Source of the DNA: Roseiconus nitratireducens | GTDB lineage: Bacteria; Planctomycetota; Planctomycetia; Pirellulales; Pirellulaceae | Direction: 5' to 3' | DNA length: 64,000 nt | Assembly: GCF_008629675.1 (NCBI RefSeq) | Contig: NZ_VWOX01000002.1 | Coordinates: forward strand, 124,001-188,000 | Shown: positions 17,260 to 26,529 of the stretch, one piece after another | Numbering within the stretch: position 1 is the stretch's first letter | How the letters are laid out: every line of letters starts with the position of its first letter | Program-made: the position numbers and the translations under genes | Notes under the pieces: generated by a model | What the model saw: only the letters and a program-made list of their open reading frames with translations | Databases searched by the model: none | What the model was told of the DNA's origin: nothing

Positions 17260-17336
17260 CGAATTTCGGCGCCCCCGGGAAGATCCTGGATCTCAGCCTG
17301 CTCGTCCTCCAGCTTTCAAAACGTTGAAATCTTCTC

Positions 17337-18332
17337 ATGCGCGTGCTCGTGACTGGCCCGGCCGGTTTTCTGGGTGGCGAGATCACCCGACAATTGTTGG
17401 CCCGTGGTGACCAGGTCGTTGGCGTCTCGCGTGGTGACTACCCCCAGTTGACGTCTCAGGGAGTCGAATATCGCCGAGCGGACCTATCGGACAGGGACTT
17501 CACGCTGTCGGCGATCCGCGACGTCGATGCCGTCATCCACACCGCTGCCGTCGCCGGAGTGTGGGGCGAGTACCAGCACTATTACCGGTGCAACACACTG
17601 GCCACCGAGAACGTGATCGCGGCCTGCCGCGCATCTCAGATCGGTCGGCTGGTATTCACCAGCAGCCCCAGTGTCACCTTCAATGGTGACCATCAGCGCG
17701 GCGTGGACGAATCGGAACCGTATCCCGATCGCTGGTTGTGCGCGTATCCGCAAACAAAGGCGCTGGCGGAACAAGCGGTGCTCCATGCCCACCAGGTTGG
17801 AACGCTGCACACCTGCGCGCTGCGTCCACACCTGGTCTGGGGCGCAGACGACCCCCACTTGCTCGCTCGCGTCGTCCAGCGAGCGCGCAGCGGGCGACTT
17901 CGAATTGTCGGAAATGGCGCCAACCGCATCGACACGGTGCATGTCGTCAACGCTGCTGCGGCACACCTGGATGCTCTGGATGCATTGGGACAGCATCCGG
18001 AACAAGCTGGAGGACGGGCGTACTTCATCGCCCAGGACGAACCGGTGAACTGCTGGGAGTGGATCGCCACGATCTGCCGAGCGGCCGGCGTTCCCGCCCC
18101 GACCAAGCAGATCTCGTTCCGCGCCGCCTACCGGATCGGCTCGATCCTGGAACACACCTACCGTCTGGCGCGAATCAACAGCGAGCCGCCAATGACCCGA
18201 TTCGTCGCTGCCCAATTGGCCAAGGACCATTACTTTGACATCGGCGCTGCAAAGCAGTATTTGGGCTACCGCGTCCGCGTGCCGATGAGCCAGGGGCTAG
18301 AGGAATTGCGTGAAGTGTGGGAAAATCGCTGA
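17337..18332 (+). CDS. OleD-like NAD-dependent dehydrogenase/epimerase
   Basis: Extended short-chain dehydrogenase of 331 residues. The nucleotide motif TGPAGFLG is at residues 6-13, and the catalytic Tyr137-x3-Lys141 pair falls in YPQTK, with Ser in TSSPSVTF. Over its whole length it reads like OleD, the 2-alkyl-3-oxoalkanoate reductase of long-chain olefin synthesis. Shared features include VAGVWGEYQHYYRCN, RLVFTSSPSVTF, LRPHLVWGADDP, the ISFRAAYRIGSILE segment and EPPMTRF. That comparison is from memory of the family. No oleA, oleB or oleC lies in the window, so it may have another substrate. It follows the glycosyltransferase gene by 77 bases. Confidence 0.82.
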   Translation: MRVLVTGPAGFLGGEITRQLLARGDQVVGVSRGDYPQLTSQGVEYRRADLSDRDFTLSAIRDVDAVIHTAAVAGVWGEYQHYYRCNTLATENVIAACRASQIGRLVFTSSPSVTFNGDHQRGVDESEPYPDRWLCAYPQTKALAEQAVLHAHQVGTLHTCALRPHLVWGADDPHLLARVVQRARSGRLRIVGNGANRIDTVHVVNAAAAHLDALDALGQHPEQAGGRAYFIAQDEPVNCWEWIATICRAAGVPAPTKQISFRAAYRIGSILEHTYRLARINSEPPMTRFVAAQLAKDHYFDIGAAKQYLGYRVRVPMSQGLEELREVWENR

Positions 18333-18452
18333 TTCGGTGGATCGGCAACACGCCGTCCTTTCCGATCCGATTACCTTGGCATTAGGTGTCATCCGGCGGC
18401 CTCGGCCGCTCCTTTCCCCGATCACGCACTCCGATCTTTTCGGGTTTTGTTC

Positions 18453-18989
18453 ATGTCCACCAGCGATGTTCGCAACATCGAATCCTTGCAGCGTCTTCGA
18501 AACGAGATGCTGGAGCTGGCGGACAATTGGCAAACCACCTTGCAAGAGATTCAGGTGTCGCTGCACCGCGCAGAAGATTACTTCGGATCCCAGGTCCCCC
18601 AGTATTGGCGTCATCAGTCGGAATTGGCCGAGCGCGAATTGACGGAAGCCAAAGACAACCTGCAACGGAAGCAGTCGGCTGCCAGGGCCAGCGACCGAGT
18701 GCAGGCGTCCGACGCCCAGAAGCGGGTCGCCCGAGCCAAAACGCGGCTGGACGTCTGCCGATCCAAACTGCGCACGGCAAAATCCCTGGCGATCAAAGTC
18801 AAACAGCAATGCGATGAGATTCAAGGCCCCATGGCCGACCTGAGTGAACAGAGCGACAACCGGCTTCCTCAGGCTGCCGCCGAATTGAAAACGTTGTTGG
18901 AAGCATTGCATCGATACGCCGAATCCCAGGGCTTGTCCTCGCCGCCGCCGCCAGTCGGTGACCGGCCGGCGGGCAACGGTAACACCTAG
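18453..18989 (+). CDS. coiled-coil protein of unknown function
   Basis: A 178-residue, highly charged, almost entirely helical protein with heptad-like leucine and alanine spacing (LQRLRNEMLELADNWQTTLQ, AERELTEAKDNLQRKQSAAR, AKTRLDVCRSKLRTAKSLAI). ATG 18453 is preferred over a TTG two codons earlier. No signal peptide or membrane segment is visible. The C-terminus is Pro-rich. I do not recognise the family. It lies 93 bases before the next unknown gene on the same strand and may be co-expressed. Confidence 0.7.
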   Translation: MSTSDVRNIESLQRLRNEMLELADNWQTTLQEIQVSLHRAEDYFGSQVPQYWRHQSELAERELTEAKDNLQRKQSAARASDRVQASDAQKRVARAKTRLDVCRSKLRTAKSLAIKVKQQCDEIQGPMADLSEQSDNRLPQAAAELKTLLEALHRYAESQGLSSPPPPVGDRPAGNGNT

Positions 18990-19081
18990 ACACCGACCGC
19001 TCGTCCCGCCTGCCATCGCGTTCAATCAACGCTGTTGGCGCTACCTCGCCTGCTCACTCCGATCCCATCTTTGACCAGACC

Positions 19082-20254
19082 ATGTCCAACCAAGTCAGCA
19101 CCATCTTTGAAACGTTGCGCGACGCAGATCAGTCTCCCACCGAATTGCTGCAGCGATTGGTGGAACACTTCCGATCGGAACAGTTGCCAATGGAACTGTT
19201 CGAGGCCCGGAAGCTGTTGGTTCGAGAACAATTGGGTCTGCCGCTCATGTCGGGCGACAATGACCCGCAGCGATCGGAAGCCGTCGAGCGGAAGCTTGAA
19301 TCCGGTTTGATTGACGCCTGCCGCGAAACCGGCGAAATGTTGATCAAGTCGGGACGCATCTTCGAAGGCTGGACGTACCTGCGGCCCACCGGCGACAACG
19401 AACTGATCCGCCGATTGATCGCCGAAGTTCCGATCACCGACGACAATTACGACGAGATGCTGCGGGTTCTGCTGCACGAGGGCGTCGACGTTGGCCGCGG
19501 ATTTCAAGCCGTCTTGGAGCACCAGGGAACGTGCAACAGCATCACGCTGTTCGACCAGGCCATCGCGCAGCGCAGCAAGGCCGATCGCCAAGCGGCCGGG
19601 GCAAAGCTGCTGGATCATTTCTACGAAGAACTGATCACATTGGTCCGCGCCGACATTGCCAACCGAGATAGCGCCCCCGATGACCATGAAACGCTGTACG
19701 ACCTGATCGCCAAGCGTCCTTGGGTGCTGAAAGATGGCGGATACCATCTGGATACGACACACCTCTCGTCGACCGTTCGGATCGCGTCGACGCTGACCGA
19801 GCCGGACCAATTGCGGAAAGCGTGGGAACTGACGCAGTACGGGAAACAGTTGCATCACCAATTCCAGTACCCGGGTGAAGAACCCTTTGTGGACTTTTAT
19901 CCAGCGTACGCGACGTTCTACTCCATCTTGCGTGGTGAAAACGTCGACGCCGGCTTGAAGGTCTTTCAGCGCAAAGCCCGGACCGTCGACCCGACGGAAC
20001 ATGGAACCGCGGCGATCGAAACCTACGTGGATCTTTTGGATCGAGTCGGACGCCACATCGAAGCCATTGAGGCCGCGATTGAGCTGGTGCCGGACGATGT
20101 CCCTCCCCAGGCGATCACTCCGTTGATGATGGAGATCGCGCAGCGTGCCCGCGCGGCGGGGGACTCCAGCGGATTTCAACGCATCATGGACTACTGTGCC
20201 GCCAACCGAGACCCGCTGGGATTCGCGGTCGCCCGCAGGGACTTGATGCGTTAG
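19082..20254 (+). CDS. conserved-looking soluble helical protein, unknown
   Basis: A 390-residue soluble protein without signal peptide. It reads as an all-helical repeat-like protein (for example GLIDACRETGEMLIKSGRIFEGWTYL, YFYSILRGENVDAGLKVF-like segments, DLLDRVGRHIEAIEAAIELV), similar in rhythm to TPR or SEL1 solenoids but without clear consensus. I do not recognise the family. It stands between the coiled-coil gene and cardiolipin synthase, all on the plus strand. A regular ATG start and neighbour-like codon use support a real gene. Confidence 0.75.
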   Translation: MSNQVSTIFETLRDADQSPTELLQRLVEHFRSEQLPMELFEARKLLVREQLGLPLMSGDNDPQRSEAVERKLESGLIDACRETGEMLIKSGRIFEGWTYLRPTGDNELIRRLIAEVPITDDNYDEMLRVLLHEGVDVGRGFQAVLEHQGTCNSITLFDQAIAQRSKADRQAAGAKLLDHFYEELITLVRADIANRDSAPDDHETLYDLIAKRPWVLKDGGYHLDTTHLSSTVRIASTLTEPDQLRKAWELTQYGKQLHHQFQYPGEEPFVDFYPAYATFYSILRGENVDAGLKVFQRKARTVDPTEHGTAAIETYVDLLDRVGRHIEAIEAAIELVPDDVPPQAITPLMMEIAQRARAAGDSSGFQRIMDYCAANRDPLGFAVARRDLMR

Positions 20255-20363
20255 TTCCTCACGGTTCGGCACAATCGCTGATGCGAATTGGGGCACCACC
20301 AGCATTCTGTCCCTTGCCGCATCAGGAAGGCTGCAGCAAACATCTGACTCCCTCCGGACATTG

Positions 20364-21794
20364 ATGCCCCATTCGACGCTTTGGATCTCGATCTTCGTCG
20401 CCTACCTGTTGACGTGGGGACTGATCCCGTGGGTACTGTTGAAGCCCACGGTGCACAGTTCCGCCGCGATCGCCTGGATCATGGCGATCATTTTTCTGCC
20501 GTTCATCGGTCCACTCGCCTGCGTGCTCTTCGGCAGCACGCGCTGGGAACGGCATTCGGAACGGAAACGGTTCTCATCGGCCCACATCGACCATCGCATG
20601 CCCGAGCGGACGGTCGACTTCAAGATTCCCGACACGCAATTGCATCCTTGGGGTTCCATCGCCCGCCTGACGCAAAAATCAACCGGCATGCAAGTGCTGG
20701 ATGGGAACGCCATTGAGCTTTCGGCCAACACCAACACCACTTTCCAACGGATGAAGGAAATCATCGAGTCCGCCGAGCACTGGGTGCATTTGGAGTTCTA
20801 CATCTGGCGGAACGACGAAACCGGAACCAAGCTTCGAGATTTGCTGATCGCAAAAGCCAAACAGGGTGTCCGGGTCCGATTCCTGTACGACGGATTCGGG
20901 TCGATGCTGTTGAGCCGAGAATTCCTGCGTCCGATGCGTCGGGCCGGAGTCCAGATTGCGTCGTTTACGCCGGGGTTCGAGTTTTGGCACATCATGACGC
21001 TGAATCTCCGCAACCACCGCAAGATCATCGTCACCGACCAACAGGAGGCCTACACCGGCGGCATGAACATTGGTCACGAGTACTTGCATCCCACCAAGCA
21101 CTACGGTCACTGGCGAGACACCCAGTTGGTCCTTCGCGGCCCCGCAGCCACACAGTTCCAGCAGGTTTTTGCGCAGGACTGGTTTTACGCCACCGGAGAA
21201 CAGCTGGTGGAGGAAACGTTCTATCCGATGCCCGAGCGCCGCGGCTCCAGTCGGGCACAGGTCGTCGCCGACGGACCCGACAGCGACGTCGACACCTTTT
21301 TGGAACTTGCCGTTGCCGCCCTCGGACAGGCGAAACGCCACGTCGACATGACCACGCCGTTTTTCGTGCCCCCGGACGGCCTGGCCATCAGCATGGCCGC
21401 CGCCGCACGTCGAGGCGTTCGCGTGCGTTTGATGATCGCCGGCCGGGGCAATTTCGCCTGGACGTACCACGCCGGACGATCCTTTTATGGCCCGCTGTTG
21501 GATGCCGGCGTGGAAATCTACGAATACGAAAAAGGGCTCTTTCACGCCAAAACGATGACTGTCGACGGACAGTGGTCTCTGGTGGGGACGGCGAATTGGG
21601 ACTGTCGAAGTCTGAGCCTGAATTTCGAAGTCGCGGTTTCAATGTACGACGACGAACCCGCCGAACAGCTGCGTCAACATTTTGAGCGGGACATCCAGGA
21701 TGCGACGCGCCTGATGCCACAGCAATGGCACGAACGCTCCAACGTCACGCGTCTGAAAGAACAGTTCTACCGGCTGTTTGCGCCGGTTCTGTAG
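20364..21794 (+). CDS. cls: cardiolipin synthase (phospholipase D family)
   Basis: Makes cardiolipin from two phosphatidylglycerols, or from PG and another phospholipid, at the membrane. The 476-residue protein has two N-terminal membrane segments (LWISIFVAYLLTWGLIPWVL and AIAWIMAIIFLPFIGPLACV). Both phospholipase D HKD motifs are intact: His218-x-Lys220-x4-Asp225 in HRKIIVTD and His394-x-Lys396-x4-Asp401 in HAKTMTVD. Length and order are normal for bacterial Cls. ATG 20364 is chosen over the adjacent TTG 20361. It fits with pgsA at 60332, which makes its PG precursor elsewhere in this window. Confidence 0.95.
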   Translation: MPHSTLWISIFVAYLLTWGLIPWVLLKPTVHSSAAIAWIMAIIFLPFIGPLACVLFGSTRWERHSERKRFSSAHIDHRMPERTVDFKIPDTQLHPWGSIARLTQKSTGMQVLDGNAIELSANTNTTFQRMKEIIESAEHWVHLEFYIWRNDETGTKLRDLLIAKAKQGVRVRFLYDGFGSMLLSREFLRPMRRAGVQIASFTPGFEFWHIMTLNLRNHRKIIVTDQQEAYTGGMNIGHEYLHPTKHYGHWRDTQLVLRGPAATQFQQVFAQDWFYATGEQLVEETFYPMPERRGSSRAQVVADGPDSDVDTFLELAVAALGQAKRHVDMTTPFFVPPDGLAISMAAAARRGVRVRLMIAGRGNFAWTYHAGRSFYGPLLDAGVEIYEYEKGLFHAKTMTVDGQWSLVGTANWDCRSLSLNFEVAVSMYDDEPAEQLRQHFERDIQDATRLMPQQWHERSNVTRLKEQFYRLFAPVL

Positions 21795-21818
21795 CGGCGG
21801 CGAGCACCACGCCGCTCA
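21793..21818. repeat. GCGGC-type palindromic repeat, copy 1
   Basis: An imperfect palindrome with flanks GCGGCGGC and GCCGCTCAC. It begins at the cls stop and lies in the 39-base gap to the convergent 980-residue gene. It is similar to copies at 29119-29143 and 57751-57775, which share the order GGCGGCT/GGCTGG, a CACGC centre, then CCGCTCA. A role as bidirectional terminator or decay-protecting hairpin is possible. Confidence 0.65.
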
Positions 21819-21833
21819 CGAAACGAGACCAAA

Positions 21834-24776
21834 CTACCGAATCACGGCGGGGCGGCCAGCGACGCGGTCTTCTGATTCCCGCTGACTGATGGCCACGCCA
21901 ATCCAGCCGTCGCGCAGTTCCAACTGCGAGATCTGGGTGCCTTCCGGCACGCGTTCCTGTAACAACTCGGGAGCGGTCAATGAATAAGTCTGATTCGGAG
22001 AAAAGACCTTGTTGAAGATCGCCCGCACCGGCAACCGCTGGCGGAACGACATCCCCGGTCCGCTGATGCTCAGATGGCCATCACGCTCCAGCGAAGCAGC
22101 TAAACCATCGATGTTCGGCTTGTAGGCGGCACGCACGATGAAATTGCTTAATCGAACCCTGTCACCCTGGTGCAATCGAATGATCCGCATCGTGATGAAC
22201 GCTTTGCCGTTTTCGATTTCCACGGTGATCGGACGGTGCCTGGCAAATTGGACGGAGACGTCTTCAGGGAAGTCCTCGTTGAGCTCCGGCGGCTGCATGC
22301 CCAAAAGCGCATAACATTCTCGCAACATTTCCTCCAGCGGCATCATTTCCTGCTGCGGGACAAGCTGTTCCAGGGTGTTGTTGATCGCCGATTGATGCAG
22401 CTGGACGCTCATCATGCTGTCCGAAGGCGCCCGCGGACGCGGTGTCATTGCCGCCAGTTGCCAATCGCCCGCCATTCGGTATCGGGCAACCAGTCGCGAC
22501 GGAGTCGTTTCCATATCGATGACCGTCGGGTCCAATTGCAGGTGATTCAGCGGCCCCAAAATCGAGTCGCTGAAACGCTGGGACGCGTCAGCAAGTTTGT
22601 CCGAGATTCTTTGATCGATCTCCGACCCGACCTGGTTGCTCAATCGCGTGCCGGCAATTCTTTGTGACAAGGGTGCATTCTTCCAATACTCACTCTCGGC
22701 AATTCGCCGCACCAAAGTCCCGACCAACGGCCACCCGTCGTAGTCGGTTCGAATGTCTCGCAGTTTGGATCCACCGGCAACGTCTACCACGGAGCTTCCA
22801 ACGTTGACGTCGGTGGGTAAAACCGTGATCGGTGTCGCTGCGGTAAAGGAATTCTCGCTGTCGGTGTTGAAGACCGCGGGACCCCGCAAGCCGGTCGAAC
22901 GTGTGGTGACGTTACCGACCGTTTCCAGTTGCAGTTCCCATCGACGCTTGGCGGGAATCAGTCGCAACTGCAAATCACTGTCAATTCTGCTGATGCCTGT
23001 CACGCGACTTCCCAACAGGTTGGTGCGAACGGGAACTTCACGCGGCGGGATTTCCGGCAGCAGATAGGCGATCAAATCCTTGCGGATGGCGAATCGCAGA
23101 TTCGCGTTTCGATAGTGCACATCCAAGTTCTTCGCCAAGCGCTTCGCCTGCGGATGATCCGATGCTCTGAGGGCCCGCATCGATTCTGCGATCTCAGCGG
23201 TCACCAGATCGATGGAATTCGATTCGGCTCGCTCGATTTGATGAAGCAACGACGCATAGTCGATCCCGCTGGTCGCCCAGGGACGAACCGCCGACGCCAA
23301 ATCCTGGACCGCCGGCTCGTTCAGCCACTGGCGGTGTTCCGGCGCCAATGTCGGCCAGTGAAGTCGCGCCAGAAAGGTCTGCGCCAACTCACGCCGCGTC
23401 TCTTCGTCACTGGCGACAAAGGACGACTGCAATTCGTCCAACAACAGGAATGCCACCCAACCGTCAACATCACCGGTTGCTGGTAGAGCTTCCCGCAACA
23501 CACGAATCGAGTCGGAAACCGTCGCAACGTCTTTGTCGCTTGACAGCCGCAACGGACGTTGGCCGGAGTTGATTTCGTGGATCGGTTTCCAGACCGCCAA
23601 CCGACGCTCAAGCGCATACGCGGCTTGCAGCCAGGCAACCTGCTGACGACGCGCCCGCAAACGCTCTGCCCGAACCGACGCTTGTTGCTGCAAGTCATCC
23701 AGTTCCGACAACACCTCTCCAACCTTCGAATCCCCAAGTCGGCGTGCCGAATGCAGCTCGTCAAGCAAGCTTTTGACCGTCCGGGACCATTCCGCGATCG
23801 AGATGTCCGGATCGTTCTCCGCCTGGGCGTCGATTTCGGTCTCGCTAGGGGATTGGGGTGAGTCGACGCGGCTGCGAGAATCCTGGGAAACCATGGCATA
23901 GCCAGGACCGGAATCCTTGTCGCTGTTCGCGAGGTGATCAAGTGTTTCCAGCTTGGAAATCAGATCGATTGAAACCGGCCAAGCCGGTGAACGCGGGGAG
24001 GCCAACCCGCGTTTCGGAAACTTGACCGCGGCAACGTCCGCGCCCTCGGAATCCCTCCGATCCGACGGAAGGACGCGTGCCGGTCGCCCCGGAGATCTTA
24101 GCGCGGGAGACGATCCGCCGACCAGAGTGTCCACCGGGGAAGTCGTGTCGTCATCCATCACATCCAGCGGGGGCAGCGAGATGTCGTCACCGAAGTCTTC
24201 GCCTGGGGCAACATCGCGGTCAGCCACGTCGCGGGCGACCGCAGTTGAGAAGTTTCCAGCGGAACTGATTTCCGCGGTCTGGAACAGCGGACGGGCCCAC
24301 TGTTCCGCATCCCGGTTCTCTGGGAAGTCGGCAAACGCCGTGGCTGATTCCCCTTCACGCGTCGCCAGCTTTTGATGTCGCTGCTCCGTTGGCACCGATG
24401 CCGAATCGCTCGCGACGGGAAAACCGAACAGATCCGACTGCAGCGTCAGCTTCGGTGCCGGAATGCCCGCCGGCAGCGGGTGCTCGGATTCGGGCGGCAG
24501 ATTGTCCCAGGAGTCCAGTTCGCGAGGATACCGAGCATCCGCCCAACGCGTCCCCGATGATGGCATCGAGGCTTTACCAGCTGGCCGGGTTCCGTCCACC
24601 GGGTCGGATTGATGACGAAAGACCCAACCGTGAAGATTCGGGATCAGATGAACCACCCCCGCGGCAAGGAATCCTGCGCCGTTTCTCGACTGCATCGCCA
24701 AGGCGCACAGCGAAACCACGAACAGCACGGCCGTGGCTGGCCAAATGACGATCGAACGTTTGACGTCCTTGCGCAT
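21834..24776 (-). CDS. large membrane-anchored protein of unknown function
   Basis: A 980-residue protein with one N-terminal membrane segment (SIVIWPATAVLFVVSLCALAM) and a short basic cytosolic tail, so most of it should be exported and anchored. Residues about 35-330 are low-complexity and probably disordered (Ser/Asp/Pro-rich). Residues 330-500 are helical with heptad-like segments (VLSELDDLQQQASVRAERLR). The C-terminal half is beta-rich, with a late segment EDVSVQFARHRPITVEIENGKAFITMRI. I recognise no domain. The length and domain order suggest a cell-envelope structural protein, which is speculation. It is convergent with cls. Confidence 0.75.
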   Translation of the reverse strand: MRKDVKRSIVIWPATAVLFVVSLCALAMQSRNGAGFLAAGVVHLIPNLHGWVFRHQSDPVDGTRPAGKASMPSSGTRWADARYPRELDSWDNLPPESEHPLPAGIPAPKLTLQSDLFGFPVASDSASVPTEQRHQKLATREGESATAFADFPENRDAEQWARPLFQTAEISSAGNFSTAVARDVADRDVAPGEDFGDDISLPPLDVMDDDTTSPVDTLVGGSSPALRSPGRPARVLPSDRRDSEGADVAAVKFPKRGLASPRSPAWPVSIDLISKLETLDHLANSDKDSGPGYAMVSQDSRSRVDSPQSPSETEIDAQAENDPDISIAEWSRTVKSLLDELHSARRLGDSKVGEVLSELDDLQQQASVRAERLRARRQQVAWLQAAYALERRLAVWKPIHEINSGQRPLRLSSDKDVATVSDSIRVLREALPATGDVDGWVAFLLLDELQSSFVASDEETRRELAQTFLARLHWPTLAPEHRQWLNEPAVQDLASAVRPWATSGIDYASLLHQIERAESNSIDLVTAEIAESMRALRASDHPQAKRLAKNLDVHYRNANLRFAIRKDLIAYLLPEIPPREVPVRTNLLGSRVTGISRIDSDLQLRLIPAKRRWELQLETVGNVTTRSTGLRGPAVFNTDSENSFTAATPITVLPTDVNVGSSVVDVAGGSKLRDIRTDYDGWPLVGTLVRRIAESEYWKNAPLSQRIAGTRLSNQVGSEIDQRISDKLADASQRFSDSILGPLNHLQLDPTVIDMETTPSRLVARYRMAGDWQLAAMTPRPRAPSDSMMSVQLHQSAINNTLEQLVPQQEMMPLEEMLRECYALLGMQPPELNEDFPEDVSVQFARHRPITVEIENGKAFITMRIIRLHQGDRVRLSNFIVRAAYKPNIDGLAASLERDGHLSISGPGMSFRQRLPVRAIFNKVFSPNQTYSLTAPELLQERVPEGTQISQLELRDGWIGVAISQRESEDRVAGRPAVIR

Positions 24777-25326
24777 GAATTCTGAGGGTCACGATTTGAG
24801 ATAGAAGAGAGGTAATGACCGCCTGGTGACTAAATCGGCCGGATCCAGGCCTGCATCCAGCGCCGATGGGAGCGTTGGCAGAATTCGCCCCAAACAGCCC
24901 AAACCCCCGGGACAGCCCCTGGTCAAGTCAGCCGCATTTGCCGATGTTTTGGGCAGTTCCCACCACGTTTTGCTGGCTGAAAACGTGCCACCACGCCGGG
25001 CCGAGCACGGCCTCGGGTGATGGCAGCGACACGCTGAGGCGAGTTTTCAGGCGGGGCCAATATGTTCTCCGGGCTGTACGAAGACGAAGTGGCTAATGAA
25101 ACTATGAACAGGTCGAATCGAACGATTGACGGTTCGCCAAGGGCGACGCTTGACAGGCCCGGCTGACAGGCCCGGCTGACTGGGCCGGCTGACTGGGCCG
25201 GCTGACTGGGCCGCCAAAAGGTCGGGCGTTCTGGTCCGGACCGATTGATAATTGATCCGGCAGCGAAACCACTTGTTTCGTTATGCTGACCCGACCTGCG
25301 AGCTCACAGGCTGATACGGAGTAGCA
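24777..25326. other. intergenic region upstream of groES-like gene
   Basis: A divergent gap of 550 bases between the 980-residue gene and the GroES-like gene. It contains five tandem 13-base units (25151-25215) and an AT-richer stretch near 25243-25290 where a promoter would be expected; TATGCT at 25282 is a weak -10 candidate. No CIRCE element (inverted TTAGCACTC) is visible, so HrcA-type heat control is not supported. Confidence 0.45.
25151..25215. repeat. five tandem 13-bp units
   Basis: Five head-to-tail 13-base units: two of TGACAGGCCCGGC, two of TGACTGGGCCGGC and one of TGACTGGGCCGCC. They occupy 25151-25215, about 110 bases before the GroES-like start. The unit contains the self-complementary core GGCCSGGC/GGGCC, so it can also fold. 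The 2+3 arrangement suggests slippage followed by divergence. Mechanism or role is unknown. Confidence 0.85.
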
Positions 25327-25656
25327 ATGGAAAAGAAGAAGAAAGCAAAAGCAGCATTTGAATACGTCGAACCGATCGGCGACCGAGTGTTGGTTCGAAA
25401 GGACGAACCGAAGCGAGAAACACGCGGCGGGATCGCGTTGCCTGACGCCGCGGAAATTCCCACCATCACCGGCCGCATTGTCACGATCAGCGCCGTGGTG
25501 GAGAACGACGAAGAACTGCCGCTGCGGCAGTACGACAAGATTCTGTTCCACCCCAAGAACGCGGTTCCGGTCGACCTGGAGCACGACAACCAACTGTTCG
25601 TCGTCCCGGTGGAGGACATTGTCGCCGTCTTTCGGCGGGAAAAGCCGGAGGAATGA
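25327..25656 (+). CDS. GroES-like co-chaperonin
   Basis: A 109-residue Cpn10 fold protein. The N-terminus is basic (EKKKKAKAAFEYV) and extends beyond typical GroES. IGDRVLVRKDEP, the mobile-loop equivalent ETRGGIALPDAAE, GRIVTISAVVENDEELPLRQYDKILF and the C-terminal VEDIVAVF strand follow the family. The loop lacks the usual IVL hydrophobic triplet at the same place (here IAL), so partner GroEL recognition may differ. No groEL is adjacent, unlike the standard groESL operon. It may serve one of several GroELs, as planctomycetes often encode more than one; that is general knowledge and not tested here. Confidence 0.85.
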   Translation: MEKKKKAKAAFEYVEPIGDRVLVRKDEPKRETRGGIALPDAAEIPTITGRIVTISAVVENDEELPLRQYDKILFHPKNAVPVDLEHDNQLFVVPVEDIVAVFRREKPEE

Positions 25657-25908
25657 ACACGGCTGTTTTCACGTCTGAGAACTCGCATCGACCCGTCGCG
25701 GATCTCCATGCTGTGGCGAATTTGGCCAGCTGCAACCGCTCCGGACAGGCACCCTTTCCGGGGCGGCTGTCATTCTTTGATAGCGGGCCTTCCACCAGGC
25801 CCTGGCGAATGTCCGATCGGGTACAATCACCGGGGGGGCGTGCGTCCATCCGAGGACGCCGCTGACGACAAGTTGTCGGTTCTTGCCCGATTCCAAAAGC
25901 GCGGCGCC

Positions 25909-26529
25909 ATGACGTCTGTCACCGAACTGTTAAATCGCAGCCAGGACGGCACCGAAGCTGAGACCGACCGGCTGTTCTCGGTGATGTACGATGACTTGCA
26001 CCGGTTGGCGTCGCGATTTCTCCAGAACGAACCCCTGCGGCACCGGTTGAGCAGTTCCTCGCTGGTCCATCAGGCCTACATGCGGATGGTGGATCATTCG
26101 CGAATCAACTGGCAGGGGAAGACGCATTTTTTTGCGATCGGTGCGACCGTCATGCGACGGATCTTGGTCGATCACGCCCGCAAGGTTCAATCGCTCAAGC
26201 GTGGCGGCGGCTGGGAGCGGAAACAACTGCATGACGATGTCACCTTCGAACTCAATCGAGATGAAGATATCGTCGCCCTGGACGAATTGCTGCAACGCTT
26301 GGCGGTTTTGAATCCGCGACAGTCGAAAATCGTCGAGTTGAGGTTTTTCGGCGGAATGACGATGCGAGAAATCGCCGCCGAAATGAAACTGGGACTGCGA
26401 ACGGTGGAGAAGGAGTGGGCGATGAGCCGAGCCTGGATGCGACGCGAGTTGCGCCGTGATTCTGACGGTCCTTCCGCCGAGGATGATACCGGCGAAGCCG
26501 ATTCCCCGCCGGCGCAAGAGAAGCGTTGA
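25909..26529 (+). CDS. ECF-type sigma factor (kinase-linked group)
   Basis: A 206-residue RNA polymerase sigma factor. Region 2 spans about residues 20-90 (LFSVMYDDLHRLASRFLQNE, FFAIGATVMRRILVDHARK) and region 4 about 124-180 (LDELLQRLAVLNPRQSKIVE, MTMREIAAEMKLGLRTVEKE). This wording fits the extracytoplasmic-function group (often TIGR02999) that in planctomycetes neighbours Ser/Thr kinases. ATG 25909 is the first start giving a normal length; the frame is open earlier. Its stop codon overlaps the ATG of the kinase by one base, so the pair is probably translationally coupled. No anti-sigma factor is visible, and phosphorylation by the kinase is the suspected control. Confidence 0.92.
   Translation: MTSVTELLNRSQDGTEAETDRLFSVMYDDLHRLASRFLQNEPLRHRLSSSSLVHQAYMRMVDHSRINWQGKTHFFAIGATVMRRILVDHARKVQSLKRGGGWERKQLHDDVTFELNRDEDIVALDELLQRLAVLNPRQSKIVELRFFGGMTMREIAAEMKLGLRTVEKEWAMSRAWMRRELRRDSDGPSAEDDTGEADSPPAQEKR

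Noticed and set aside
25282..25287. TATGCT as a sigma-70 -10 element before groES-like gene
   Set aside because: No acceptable -35 hexamer at 16-18 bases, so it is not listed as a promoter.
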